From the NCBI GenBank assembly GCA_002049455.2, contig KV918960.1, positions 1 to 64,000 of the forward strand: a stretch of DNA of 64,000 bases. Direction: 5' to 3'. Source of the DNA: Porphyra umbilicalis. Taxonomy: Eukaryota > Rhodophyta > Bangiophyceae > Bangiales > Bangiaceae. Shown one piece after another: positions 21,886-33,232 of the stretch (positions within the stretch are counted from its first letter, which is position 1; each line of letters starts with the position of its first letter). The position numbers and the translations under genes are program-made. Under the pieces are notes generated by a model, which was given only the letters and a program-made list of their open reading frames with translations, ran no database searches and had not been told where the DNA came from.

Positions 21886-23844
21886 ATGGCAGATCCGGTC
21901 GCGATGGCGGTGGACGTCGGCGTTACCGATGGCGGGCCGGTCATCGACGGGGCGCATGCCGCCGCGGGTGGCCATCCGGAAGTGGATTGCTCCACGGACC
22001 CGGAGGTGTTGCGCCAGTTTCGGCCTCGCGGATCGTACTACGTACACGCGGAATCTGTGGAGGTGGTTGATGGGGTCCCGCGGGTCACCGACAACCGTCT
22101 GTACGAGATGTGCGTGCGCAACTGCGGTCGTGCGCACACGCGTCGTGTCTACGCGCATAACGAGGCGTTGCCCGGTTTCATTGACGTGATGGCGCAAGCT
22201 GGGTTGCCGGACCACGCGGGCGACCGCGTGGCCGAGGTCAATGGGGACCCGTACTTTGGGAACCAGGGCCCTCAGCGTCGTGTGTACGAGGTGATGTCGT
22301 TTTGCAACGAGGTCGTGCGCTACCAAGTGCCCTTGCACCCGTTCCACCGCTTGGTGTACGCCAATGTGCTTTTGTTCCCTGTGAAGGGTACAGAGACGAT
22401 CGAGGCGGCGGCCAACTCGTTTTGCCGCTTGTTGCGCAACTGGCCGAAGGCCGTCTTCCTCAAGCGGGCTCTCGCCGAGGACCTTTCGGTCCCGTTCGGG
22501 CACGACTCCGGTCTGGAGCCGTACCTCGAGCAGCTCGCGCTGGTGAAGCACGAGGAGAACAACAACGTCGAGGACGATCGCAGTCCGCGGGTCACAGGGT
22601 TGCCGAACCCCTTTCGGTTGCCGATGTTCCCATCCGACCACTGTCGGGCCGCCGACACTCGCTTCTTTCGCAGTCGCGAGTTGCTGCCCACCGCGTGGGC
22701 GGCTAGATGTATCCGTGCGCCACGGGCGTTCGACTTGTCCCGTTGGCTTCCGCCCATCCCGGCGTGGGAGCCCCACACGGGGTTGTGGGTGGCGACCCCT
22801 GTAGTGGTTTCGTAGCTGGCGGATGCGTTGCGCAACGCCTACAGCTCAGTCTGGCTGAAGGTGTACTCCGAATACTACTGCAACTTAGTTGCTGCGTGGG
22901 TTCACACCCTGCAGGAGGACAATCTCTTCGTTCACTTGGACGCTAAGACGCTTGGTCATTTAGACGCGTTGGATACGTCCAAGTTGAAGGACGCGCCCGA
23001 CGGCGAAGCCAAGTGCGTCTTGTAAGGAAAGATGCGTCAAGCCGTGACGGCGTTTCCCTGGCGGGAGGTCCTTAAGGAAGTTGTCTGGCGCGACCGCGAC
23101 TCTGGGGAAGCCCGTCAGGTGCGGGTCACGGTCGACCCGACCAAGGAGTACGGCTTTTGCCTTCGCCACCCTTGTTTCGATTTCGACTGGGCGTTGGACC
23201 CGAACGCGCCACTCCCGATGGCTCGATTCACTTCGAACCATCCTGGGGTGTGGCGTCGTGGTCGTCGGAGCTGGGCTCACGCCGTCGGCGTCGCCCGAGA
23301 GGGCCGCTACCGCCCGCGTTCTCCGCGGCGCGATCGCTCGCCATCTCCGCCCCGGGCGAGGGATGCCACTTGGCCGTTCCGCGCGTCTTCCACCGCGGCG
23401 GTTGCCTTGTTTGGGTCGGCGCGCGCACGCGATGTACGCGCTCGCGCGCCCCGTGGGGCAGCCTTTTCGGCGGTGGCTAACGCCTGGGTCGAGTAGATCG
23501 CGGGCCTGCGGACCGCTGTGGAGCTCGCCGACGGACGGGGTGTCGAGTCGGCTTTGTCCATCATTGGACAGGCCGTGGCTCGCGCCGCTGACGGCGATGC
23601 CAACTACGGGCGATTCGCTCAGCACCTCGAGGCTATCCAGCCAGAGGAGGAGGCTACGCCGGCGCGCTTCAACGCGCAGAGCATCCTTGGTCGTCGGACC
23701 CATGAGGGCGGGGGCCCGTCGACGGGGACCCCACACTCGGCGCGCAACACGCGTGCGCGTAGTGTCTCGCAGGAGTCGGCGGCCAGTGTTCGAGCGAGCC
23801 GCGATTCCCGCCGGGACTCGCGTCGTCGTGACGACGAGGAGTAG
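21886..23844 (+). other. Antisense accessory gene of element B (unknown family)
   Basis: Plus-strand coding region inside the minus-strand element. Its first open stretch is about 309 residues and begins at 21886. Segments such as 'GSYYVHAESVEVVDGVPR', 'GPQRRVYEVMSFCNEVVRYQ', 'VPLHPFHRLVYANVLLF' and 'FCRLLRNWPKAVFLKR' have balanced, protein-like composition and are conserved in element A, which indicates past selection. Later parts include 'REVLKEVVWRDRDSGEARQV', and the end is Arg/Ser/Asp-rich ('RDSRRDSRRRDDEE'). It faces pol tail to tail. No known family recognised; it is not gag, pol or env by motif. It is broken at a few points. A structural or regulatory protein of the element is possible. 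Confidence 0.65.
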
Positions 23845-23986
23845 CGAGGTTCACTGTTCAGTGACTTGCTCGGTTGACCCCGGCGGGGGGGTGGGGTTGC
23901 CAATGTCGAGGTCTTACGCCTTTTTAGGGTGTTGATGTTTCTTCGTCTTGTTGTTGTTTGTCGTTTGACATGTTTGTATTCACTTC

Positions 23987-24600
23987 TCAGTTTTTCTGTT
24001 TATCGTCATAGCGATGAAGGAAGTGGCCGGCCATCATGGCCCATGTGGTGGGATTTGTATCCCTTGAGTCTGCTGATGAAAGCACTTCGTACTCAAAACA
24101 TGCACGTATGGCAGTAGCGTACCAACTGGTGTTGGTCCATTGTAGTATTACCACGGTTGCTTCCTCTGTGGTTGTTACCAAGCGTCGAAGGACTAAGTCC
24201 AAGTGTTGTACCGGAGGTACCAGAAACCCGTTGGGGAGCACTGGTACAGGGGGATCGCTCCCGATCAGTGTCGCCTGTACGGATTTCGGCCACACATATG
24301 TGTACGGGCCGTAAAGACGGTTCAGCCGAGGGAAATGCCGCAAGGCAAGTTGGGGATCATAAGCAAAGTTGCGCGTCATGGACGGCAGAGTAGACTTGAG
24401 CCACGCGACAGGAGTTACATCCTTAATTGCCACGGCTGTACTTGACTCTGTCCACGAGACGTCGGCAAGGATAACTCCGTCACCGGTAACATGGACATGT
24501 TGGATAGTGGGTATCCACGTGGAGTCCATGACGATGTTGGCCACGGTTGTGAGCCCGGCCTGTCGGCGACTTCGTCGCGTGGGCGTTTGCCACTCGTACC
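23987..24600 (-). other. Post-chromodomain module of element B
   Basis: Follows the chromodomain of element B. Landmarks are 'WIPTIQHVHVTGDGVILADV', 'FAYDPQLALRHFPRL', 'YGPYTYVWPKSVQATLIGSD', 'VPPVQHLDLVLRRL' and 'TTEEATVVILQWTNTSW', ending about 'HFLHRYDDKQKN'. The same module occurs in element A. I know of no such domain as a standard part of Ty3/gypsy pol. Archaeal-type second RNase H domains occur in some plant lineages, but the expected DG.S/T and acidic motifs are not evident here. Confidence 0.6.
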
Positions 24601-26230
24601 CCGGTACATGCTTCTTCTTCTGTCGAAGGAAACGCACCACCAGGTTGCGGGGGAGGTTCTCCAGGGGTTCTCAGGTGTCGTCCTTCGACCCGTAGTCGAA
24701 CCAGCGCACCTTAGCGCTATAGCTGTCACCCGTCTGGCGTAAACCTAGGAGTTTGTCGATCACATACTCATCGGCAGTTGCCGGGGGTGACGTTCGTTGG
24801 TCTAGCCCATCTCTCAGGGGGTGTGGAACCGTGTCCGTCGTCGTTGGACGAGGAGCTGCGGTGACATGGTCACTGCTGACGCGTTTCTCCTCGCCGTCAA
24901 TGTCAATGACCAACGTGGAGGCGTCCGCGTCTGCGTCAATGACCACAAAGGCTCCAATGGCGTTGCTCTGCAGCTTGTTCTGCCGATCGTGGTTGGTGTG
25001 GCAGACGTAGTCGCGGATCTTGACGTCCGCATTGCGGGTTGCGACCCGATGGTCGATGTTACGTCTGTAACGTTGTTGCGTCTTACGCAAGGCCTCGACT
25101 ACGATGGGGATCTGCTTGCGCAGGCGGGCCATGAACTCGCGTTTGCGACCTAGGGGTGACCCATCCTTGAGCGTTCCCTTATTGGTAAGCGGAGTGCCCG
25201 GGGGCAAGTTGCGAACCGTGAGGTTGGGGATCCGCCTTGGGATAACAAGCTCAAATGGGGCGATGCCCGTCGACCGATGTGGTTCGCTGTTATACGCCAT
25301 GGTGATTACCGGGAGTAGCTCATCCCATCTTGATGGGTCGTCGGCGACGTAGTGTCGCAGCTGCGTAGCCATGGTACGGTTGTAACGTTCGACGTGAGCG
25401 TTGGTTTGGGGATGATACGCCGTGGTGCGAACCGTTTCAATGCCAAGCATTTTCATCACAGCGATGAAGAAGTTCGACATGAACTGGGGCCCTTGGTCCG
25501 ATAGGATCCGGTCCGGTGGCCCGTAGGCTGACACCCACGCGTCGATGATGGCTGACGCCACGGACATGGCCGTGATTCGCCGCAAGGCGACGCACTTGGT
25601 GAGCTTGGCAAAGCGGTCGGTGATAACCAATATGAAGCAATTGCCCGTCTTGGAGGCCGGGATGGGCCCAAAGATGTCAACGGACAGCTCCGTGAGAGGC
25701 TCGGTAGCCTGGATCAGGGTCAAGAGCGTGGTGTGTCGTCGCAAGGCGAGGAGACTTTGCGCACACGTTGTGCATTTGGTGATGGTCGAGTGAATATCCG
25801 TCACCATTGAAGGCCAGTAGTATGCCTTACGAATTGTGTAATACATCCTGTTCATACCAGGATGGGCGGCCACGGTTGCGTGGTGCGCGAGGGTCAACAC
25901 GCGTTCGCGTACAGACTTTGGAATAACCAGTTGATTGCCGTAAGGCGCACGGCGGTACAGAGCCTGATGCTCATCGCGGAAGAAGGCCTTGGCCGTTCCG
26001 CGCTCCACGCGAGTGGACATCTCGACGCAGAAGTCGTCTGTTTGTTGTGCTTCGACAACATCGTCGAACTCCACCGGTTCCGGTGTGTCGGTACCCGTGT
26101 ACCTCCCCGTTCTCAAGCCGTTGGCCGTCTCGGCCAATACCAGGCAAGGTATATCATCATGGATATCTTCTGGCGGCGCCACCGTAGAGGCGCGCGACAG
26201 GAATTCGGGCAAGTGGTGCGATGCACCTGG
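24600..26230 (-). other. Element B integrase and chromodomain
   Basis: Zinc-binding part 'HHATVAAHPGMNRMYYTIRK' with 'KCTTCAQ'. Catalytic core with 'LSVDIFGPIPASK', 'SDQGPQFMSNFF' and 'NAHVERYNRT'. The chromodomain is marked by 'YVIDKLLGLRQTGDSYSAKV' and 'RWFDYGS'. Clear chromovirus-type Ty3/gypsy integrase. Confidence 0.9.
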
Positions 26231-27400
26231 TTTATGAACCATATCGAATGTGTATTCGGAGAGGCGAAGTCGCCATCGCATCAAGTGTCCGCTTGAGTCG
26301 GTCGTGCTGTAGATCCAGTCAGGTGCTTGGTGATCCGTTCGGATGAGGAACCGTTGTCCGTCGAGGAAGTGCCTCAACTTGAGGACAGCCCACACGACGC
26401 CGAGGCATTCTCGCTCCGTAATGGAGTAGTTTTGCTCTGCAGCAGTGAGTCGTCGGCTCCAATATCCGACAGGATGAAGCAGTTCGCCCGGCTCCTCATG
26501 GAGGAGGGTACAACCAACTTGGTCGGCGCATGCGTCCACGTCAACGACGAGCTTCCGATTGGCCTTCGGCAAGGCAAGTACCGGTGGGCACAACAGTGCG
26601 TTGTGAAGGTCCTCGAGGGCGGCGATAGCCACGTCCGTCGGTGGTGGTAAATCCGGTGGGATCTCGGCCCTACTCAGGGCGTTCAGGGGCTTTGGTCGTT
26701 TGGCAAAGTCTTTGACAAACCGTCGATAGACGTTGCACATGCCCAAGAAGCTTTTCAGCTGGGTCTATGTGGTTGGGAACTTGGAATGCTTCAGAGCATC
26801 CACGTTCTTGTTGTGCACGTGCAGTTGCCCGGGGCGGACAATGTGTCCTAGGTACTCGACCTCATCGGAGAACCACGTGCACTTTTCCAAGTTGAGGGTA
26901 ACCCCGGCTTCTCGGAGACGGTGAAGAACCGTGTCAACGTCTTTGACGTGTTGTTCCGCGTTTGCGGAGAAGATGATGACATCGTCTAAGTAGACAAGGA
27001 ATGTCTGCCACTTCCAGCCCGAGAGGATAATATCCAACGCGCGCTGAAAGGTAGCGCGCGCGTTTGTCAAGCCGAAAGGCATGGATAACCAGTGGTATAT
27101 ACCACAAGGCGTCGGGAACGCCGTCTTCTCTTGGTCGTCCTTGCGTAGGGGTACTTGCCAGTACCCCGCGGTGCAGTCGCGAGACGTGAACATTTGGGCA
27201 TCTCCCAAGAAGTCGAGGCAGTCCTCCATCCGAGCCAAGGGATAAGCATCCTTCCTGGTGATGTTGTTTAACCGACGATAGTCGACACAGAATCGGGCTT
27301 TGCCGTTCTTCTTTGGTACAATTACAACGGGGCTTTCCCAAGCACTATGTCTAGGGTCAATGACGTTGAGCTTCAACATCTTGTTGATCTGATCAGCGAT
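26230..27400 (-). other. Element B reverse transcriptase and RNase H
   Basis: Reverse transcriptase motifs are 'ESPVVIVPKKNGKARFCVDY', 'SMPFGLTNARATFQRALD' and catalytic 'FLVYLDDVIIFS'. RNase H follows with 'LVVDVDACADQVGCTLL', 'YWSRRLTAAEQNYSITEREC' and 'IRTDHQAPDWI'. Order and spacing are Ty3/gypsy. Confidence 0.9.
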
Positions 27401-27403
27401 GAT

Positions 27404-28450
27404 CTACCAGTTGAACGGCCCGGTGCGGTAGGGTTGGGCCCGTATGGGCAGAGCGTCGGGAGGAGTGACGATGGCGTGCTCCGTAGCACGGATGACGCCA
27501 AGGGTTTCATCCCACATAGACAAATGCGTCTCAAGCATGTCACGAATCTGCTCGTGCAGGTGCTCGGGTGCCTCACTGAGGTCGAGGTCCTCGAGTGGGT
27601 CACGACTGGCGTCGTCCGATGAGTTATCGGTTCCACCCTTTGGGGTGTTGTCATCCAAGACGGCGGAAAGCATCAGCCCTTGGTAGGGTTCTGCGAACCC
27701 CAAGGTTGAGTTCTTGCGAACAATGACTTGGTCCTTGCCGAAATTGCATAACTTGACCAAGAACGGTTCGTCCGGTTTGACAATGGCGATGCCGCGGGCG
27801 ACTGCCATGGACTTGTGTCGGCACAACCGAATGTTCGGTGTGATGGTAACCATATCAGGGGTGTCGCACGTGGCCATGATCCACTCCTCCTTGTGTCCGT
27901 TGACACGCACCTGTTTGCAGGCTGGAACCCGAGCGGGTCTATCTTGCCAGTGGCGGTCCCACGCGCTGTCGTTAAAACAAGCTAAGATCGGCGTTGGCCG
28001 AGGTAGGTCGTCCGTGCAGCGCACGTGCTCTTGCCAGACGATCTTGCGCAAGCGTGGCAAGATTCCCTCGATGTTTTGTTCAATGAACTCGGTGCCAAGA
28101 ATGCACGGGACTGACAAGCTGTCGGAAACGAGGAATCGGTCATAGAGAAGCACACCTCCGGTGTCTACATACAGATGTATGGCATCCTTCGTCACGAGAC
28201 GATTGTTGTTTGCGTCTCGGATGCGCGGAAGCGAGGTCAACTCTTCGGCGTCAGCCCTCCAGTTCGAAGGGAGAACACTATTTCGCACTATGTTCACCCC
28301 GGCGCCCGTGTCTAAGACAGGGCGGCAACTTCGCATTACGCGCAGGCATGGGCCTAACGTGGCTGCGATCTCGTAGTGCCGAAGGGCACGACGTAAGAGT
28401 CTTGTCACCGTACGCTTTCGCGTTCCGCCGGGCAACCCCAAGTCGGGCAC
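27404..28450 (-). other. Element B protease region
   Basis: Aspartic protease with 'RPVLDTGAGVNIVRN' (DTGA active site) and 'SVPCILGTEFIEQN' (ILG motif). The remainder is the usual linker up to reverse transcriptase, ending 'VTPPDALPIRAQPYRTGP'. Confidence 0.85.
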
Positions 28451-28455
28451 CCGGC

Positions 28456-30110
28456 CTAGACGTTTTTCGAGTCGTCCACGGCGTCGGCCGGATGCTCGAT
28501 CTCGTCTTCTTCGACGTTACCGTCGGCAAGGGCATGAACGCCGATATGCAGTTTCCGACGCTCGCGGGGGCGATACGGCTCGGCACACTGTGCGGCGAAG
28601 TGCCCCGGCTTGTTACAGTTGTAACAGATGTCAGCCCGATTGGCTTGAGCGACGGCGGCCCGAGGGGGCGGCGGGGTACGAACCGGTGTGAACGGTCGTT
28701 CCGTCGTCGTCCGCTGGTCTTGTGTCGCGTAAGCGACTTTGATCGCCGCTGGGCGGGTCATCTTGAGTTGCAAACGCAACTTGTTAGTACCGTCCCAGTA
28801 CATCTGGGCGGTAGGGACCGTCTCAGACAGGGTTCGGTCTGGGAACTGGTCGTTCAGTACCCGTACGTGCGCTTGCACAAGGTCCGAAAGACCAGTGATG
28901 AAGACGTCCTTAACGTCTTGGATGTCGAACAAACCGTTCAGGAGGTCGCATTGCGTTTCCACGCGATGACCAAAGGCCGTGGGCGCCTCGTTGTCTTGTT
29001 GCTTCATCGTAATGATGTCTTGATAGGCGTGAGCCATAGTTGCGTGCGTCGCATACTTCGAAAGAAGCCAGTTGACGGCATCTCTGTAGGTACGGATGGC
29101 ATAACGCTTACGTCCGAGGGTGCTGTTAAGCGCGCCGGAGAAGGCCATCTTGGCGTTGCCGGCTAGTCGAAAGACCATAAGCGGAAGGGCTTGACCGTGC
29201 GTCAGCCCAGCCGCGTCGCACGCGCGGCGAAAGGTTGTCAAGAACGTGAAGATGCCCAAGGGCAGGGCTCCCGTGAATGGCTTTTGCGCATGGAACGCTC
29301 CGTCCAAACGTTTCTTGAGACGGTGCGACCGCTGTGCCTCTTTAGGCGTATACTTCAGTTGACAGCGGATCAGGAAGAACGTCCTGTAGTCAAGGAAGGT
29401 CTTGAAGCGGCTATTAGCCGGGCGGATCACCTTAATCCTATCGGCTTTTTCAAGTCGCTCCTTCTGTTTGGTGGGGGTCGCGGGGCGCTTGCGCGCGGCC
29501 GCGTCCGACTCGCTCGAGCTGTCGCTCGGTGAGGACCCACTTGGGGGCGACAGCGGGCCTGGGGGCCCGTGGCCATCGTCCGAAGAGGATGTGTCCGTCG
29601 CGTTGGGGTTGTCGTCGTCTGACGACGTCGGGCTTGACCCAGAGGCGGAATCGTCGGAAGATGAGGAAAGCGCGGCGTTAGCCGGAGCGTCCTTGCGGAC
29701 GGACTTGTCCTTAATCACCTTGCTCGTCTTCTTGACATCCTTGGTCTTGTCGCCCGACTGGCGGCGGGACTTAGCCACACGGCGTTCCTCCTCGTGGGAG
29801 TCTACCTTGCGCAGGGCCTCGACGTCGTCAAACAACTTGTCATTGGCTCGTGCCAGAGACTCGTTAGTCTGTTCTTGGGCCGTTAGGCGTCGCTGAAGTG
29901 CTTCAACAGCCGCCTTCAGGCTCTCCACCACCTGGGTCTGCCCGAAGGCGGCTTGATCCGCAGGGATGGGAGGAGTTGGAGCACCGTCCGTTGGGGCGTC
30001 GGAGGCGGCAGGAGTGCCTTGTCCCCCGCCCGGCGGCCGGTAGCCAGCTGGCAACTTGCCGTCTCTGGCTCGCCGAGTGCCGCCGGTACCACCAGTAGAC
30101 ATACTGGGAC
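28456..30110 (-). other. Element B gag
   Basis: Long gag with a Gly/Ser-rich start ('MSTGGTGGTRRARDGKLP', about 30100), a coiled-coil-like stretch ('VVESLKAAVEALQRRLTAQE'), an acidic and Ser-rich linker, a capsid-like helical region ('FLTTFRRACDAAGLTHGQAL', 'ITMKQQDNEAPTAFGHRVET') and one CCHC zinc knuckle, 'CYNCNKPGHFAAQC'. Confidence 0.85.
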
Positions 30111-30313
30111 CTGAACAAAGTGTTCCGAATTTGCTTACGCCCTGCGCGCTAACATCGGAGATCTCAACCGTGGTGCCCCCAGCACCACGCCCACAAGACG
30201 ATGGCTGACGCCCCGCGCGCCAAGCGACCGTATCGACACCGTCACAATGCCACGAGGCAGCGAGCAAGTTCTCGGGGACACCGTGCCCCGAGGCACGATG
30301 AAGGCGAGGGCAT

Positions 30314-30330
30314 CCCCTGCTGCTCCACCA
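30314..30330 (-). other. Primer-binding site of element B
   Basis: Minus-strand TGGTGGAGCAGCAGGGG, two bases inside the 5' LTR. It begins with the complement of a tRNA CCA end and predicts a primer tRNA ending CCCCTGCTGCTCCACCA. Confidence 0.6.
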
Positions 30331-30332
30331 AA

Positions 30333-30726
30333 TGTGGTATTAATAACGTTAGTTCAATTACCAGTGTACTGAGACCGACCGTAGCCAAGCAATAAAGCGA
30401 GTTCTATCGCCGTCGCGGCGAGGAAGAAAGACCTTGTGTTGAAGGGCTTCCGATGGGGAGCCGGGTGGCGCCCACGACGGCGACCCCGGACCTACGGTAG
30501 TTTAATACAAACAACGGCACTGGTCGATCGACCATCCGATCAAGCGATCGTAATGAGTGCCGGCAGACAGATAAGACAGGCAAGCAAACAAACAATAAAA
30601 AACGAACAATGCGGAAGTAACGCCCCAAAGAGCTTGCCACAAGCCGAGTCACACAAATCCGTGGATTCAGCAAGTCAAGGGGGCTACTTGTGGCCAATTG
30701 CCAATTGGGAGCAGAGATATGCTACA
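30333..30726 (-). repeat. 5' LTR of element B
   Basis: 394 bp; plus-strand ends are TGTGGTATTAATAACG and GATATGCTACA. Pairs with 20408-20801. Confidence 0.85.
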
Positions 30727-30731
30727 GTTTT

Positions 30732-32120
30732 CACACCAATTGCGAACTTTCTTTCGGCGTCGATTCTCTCATACTGTTGTTTCAGATCAATAGAGTGCGA
30801 TCATTAACAGTCAGTACCTGTTTCCGTCCCCCACGACGTGATTCAGCCATCAGCAATACAAGAAGCAGGCGCAAGCGTTACCACATAACACTCGGACTTC
30901 ACATTCATGAGATCGGAATGTCGCAACCAGAGTTTGCGATCGACGCAATTCATCTTTGATTGCCATGTATTGACTCAACAGCGAAGATTGCAGGAGAATC
31001 AATCTAGCCGATATCAAAGACGCGTTTGACGGCCTTTCTCTTTCCAACAATGCGTTTTCAGACACGTCGCACCCTTCAGGCCTTGTATATGCTCCGTGTG
31101 GTCAATTTGTCGTCAAACGCGCTTTGCTGGACGCGCATGAGAAACGTTTCAAGTCGCGTTTCAAAAGTTTCCAAGGCCTTCCCTTACGTTTCTTGCGGGG
31201 ATACTGTCCCATTCAAGGCAATCGTCAAACTCGCAGCCTCAATGGGTGCCAGGCGGACGTCAGCTCCCGCGCCTGCCGCCGCCACATACCGCGCACACCT
31301 CAATACCGTTTGACGGTTTATAGCAATAGCAATACGAACTTCCGCGCTTCGACGCTGACGCGCGCGGCGCCCTGCTCGCCCGTACAGACGATAAGCAACA
31401 CGATGGATGCTGCGTACATCGCCGGCGACAGCAGCAACGCGCCCAGCTTCTTCAGCGTCCGAGTCCACATCAGACAGGGCTCCTTCCGCGTTTGGCCACT
31501 TGTCCACGAATGCCTTGTCAGAGCCACGATGCGCTGCATCCATCGTGCGGACCCCAGACAACCACGAGGCAGCGACCAATGGCACGTACTCGCGACCGCT
31601 GACGGCTGACAACGACCGACAATGATGGCACGCAGATCAAAGCACGCCCGCTTGCTCGAGGTGCTTCGGAATTGGCACAGCAGCGGTATGTCTGGTGCTT
31701 CTACTCAGATCAGACCAATCAGAATGTGACATGAGACATGAGCGGCGTAGTTGCGACCTCAAACCCGATATTTGTCCCATTCACATTGATTAATCGTGCA
31801 TTCAATTTGGGCCCTCCGGACGCATCCTTCCAAGACACAAGCACCGCGCCCCTTGCACTGCTCGAAGCCAATTTCGTTCCACATGGTCCGGCACGACGCC
31901 GAACTCCGGCCGTCACGCCTCTGACTGAACGCCACTGGCGTTCACTGCCGCTGGCGCCGTGGTCGCTTGCAGGCCGTCACCGCCCGATCCTCACTCCTTC
32001 CGGACGCCCGGCCATCCACACAACCCCACTACCGCGAAAGCCACACCTTGTCGACGACAGCGACACCTTCGTGCCACGAACTTTTGCCCATCTCGACAGC
32101 CGCCACACGCTCGCCTCGCC
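30732..32120. other. Intergenic, no gene firmly supported
   Basis: The best open frame is minus-strand 31184-31612 (142 codons, 'MSAVSGREYVPLVAASWL'...). Its composition is fairly protein-like, but it has no recognised domain and no neighbour to support it. The plus-strand frame opening at 31738 runs into the tandem array and is probably fortuitous. Confidence 0.4.
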
Positions 32121-32124
32121 CGAA

Positions 32125-33140
32125 TGCCTGCGCGACGCGCTCCCTGTTCTGCGTCCGCAGCGGCAACGCCGTCACGCGCAACGTCGCCACCTGCATTTAC
32201 GCCAACTTCGCGACGGTCGTGCTACCCGACGCCGTCGCCGACGACGGGACGTGCACCAACTGGCTCGTCGTTTGAACGACGTACACAACTGCGGCCACGA
32301 CCAACGGCCTGCGCGACGCGCTCCCTGCTCCGCGTGGGCACCACCAACGCCACGACCAACCGCTGGCGCTACGCGCTCCCTGCTTCGCGTCGGCGCCGGC
32401 GACGCCACGACCAGCCGATTGCGCGGCGCGCTCCCTGCTCTGCGTCGGCCGCTTCAACGCCGTCACGCGCAACGTCCCCACCTGCATTTCTGCCAACTGC
32501 GCGACAGGCGTGTTACCCGACGCCGTCGCCGACGACGGGACGTGCGCCGACTGGCTCGTCGTTTTAGCGACGTACACAACTGCGGGCACGACCAACGGCT
32601 TGCGCGACGCGCTCCCTGCTCCGTGTCGGCACCGGCACCACCACGACCAACAGCTCGCGCTACGCGCTCCCTGCTCCGCGTCGGAGCCGGCGCCGCCACG
32701 ACCAGCCGCTTGCGCGGCGCGCTCCATGCTCTGCGTCGGCACCTGCAACGCCGTCGCGCGCAATGTCCCCACCTGCATCTGTGCCAACTGCCCGACGGTC
32801 GTGTTACCCGACGCCGTCGCCGACGACCGGACGTGCACCAACTGGCTCGTCGCTTCAACGACGTACACAACTGCGGCCACGACCAACGGCCTGCGCGACG
32901 CGCTCCCTGCTCCGCGTGGGCACCACCAACGCCACGACCAACCGCTCGCGCGACGCGCTCCCTGCTCCGCGTTGGCACCGGCAACGCTGTCACGCGCACC
33001 GTCCTTACCTGCATCTGTACCACCTGCGCGTCGGTCGTGATGCCCAACGCCGCCGCCGACGACGGAACGTGCACCAACTGCGTCTCCGTGTTGCCGTGCA
33101 GGCGTCGTGGGGAAAACCAGTCGAACCTCGTGCACGACGC
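32125..33140 (+). repeat. Tandem array with period about 291 bp and a shorter last unit
   Basis: Four units are recognisable from 'ACGC(C/T)GTC(A/G)CGCGCA' at about 32167, 32457, 32749 and 32983. Within each, a sub-repeat around GCGCTCCCTGCTCCGCGT recurs every 50-60 bp. In one frame each unit encodes 'NAVTRNV.TCI.AN', then 'TVVLPDAVADDGTCTNW'. Both this peptide and its cysteines are kept in all four units, although frames shift between units. That conservation suggests an origin as a tandemly repeated, possibly secreted, Cys-containing protein domain. Confidence 0.7.
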
Positions 33141-33232
33141 TTGACGGCCGCCACCTGCAACGCCGTACGGACGACGGCGGCGTCGCGTGCCCATATGTAA
33201 AAACATTACATGCACAACGTATGCACAGTGCA

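Larger units (their letters stand above)
20408..30726 (-). mobile_element. Ty3/gypsy LTR retrotransposon B, nearly complete fossil
   Basis: 10.3-kb element on the minus strand. It has 394-bp LTRs at both ends (about 25 mismatches by eye, no indels) and flanking ATTTT (20403-20407) and GTTTT (30727-30731), a near-matching 5-bp target duplication. Order from the 5' end: LTR, primer-binding site, gag, protease, reverse transcriptase, RNase H, integrase, chromodomain, a post-chromodomain module, an antisense accessory gene, a tandem repeat and LTR. It looks almost whole, with about five to eight breaks, mostly in the antisense gene. LTR divergence of about 6% implies a fairly old insertion. Confidence 0.85.

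Noticed and set aside
17740-24600. Idea that the post-chromodomain module is a DIRS/tyrosine-recombinase element
   Set aside because: It directly follows a chromodomain in element B and no recombinase motif is seen; only a weak resemblance remains.
31184-31612. 142-codon minus-strand frame as a host gene
   Set aside because: Fairly protein-like but isolated, with no recognisable domain; left as a note rather than a gene call.
32125-33140. CRISPR-like or satellite interpretation of the tandem array
   Set aside because: Units are far too long and similar throughout; no short repeat/spacer pattern, and the context is eukaryotic.
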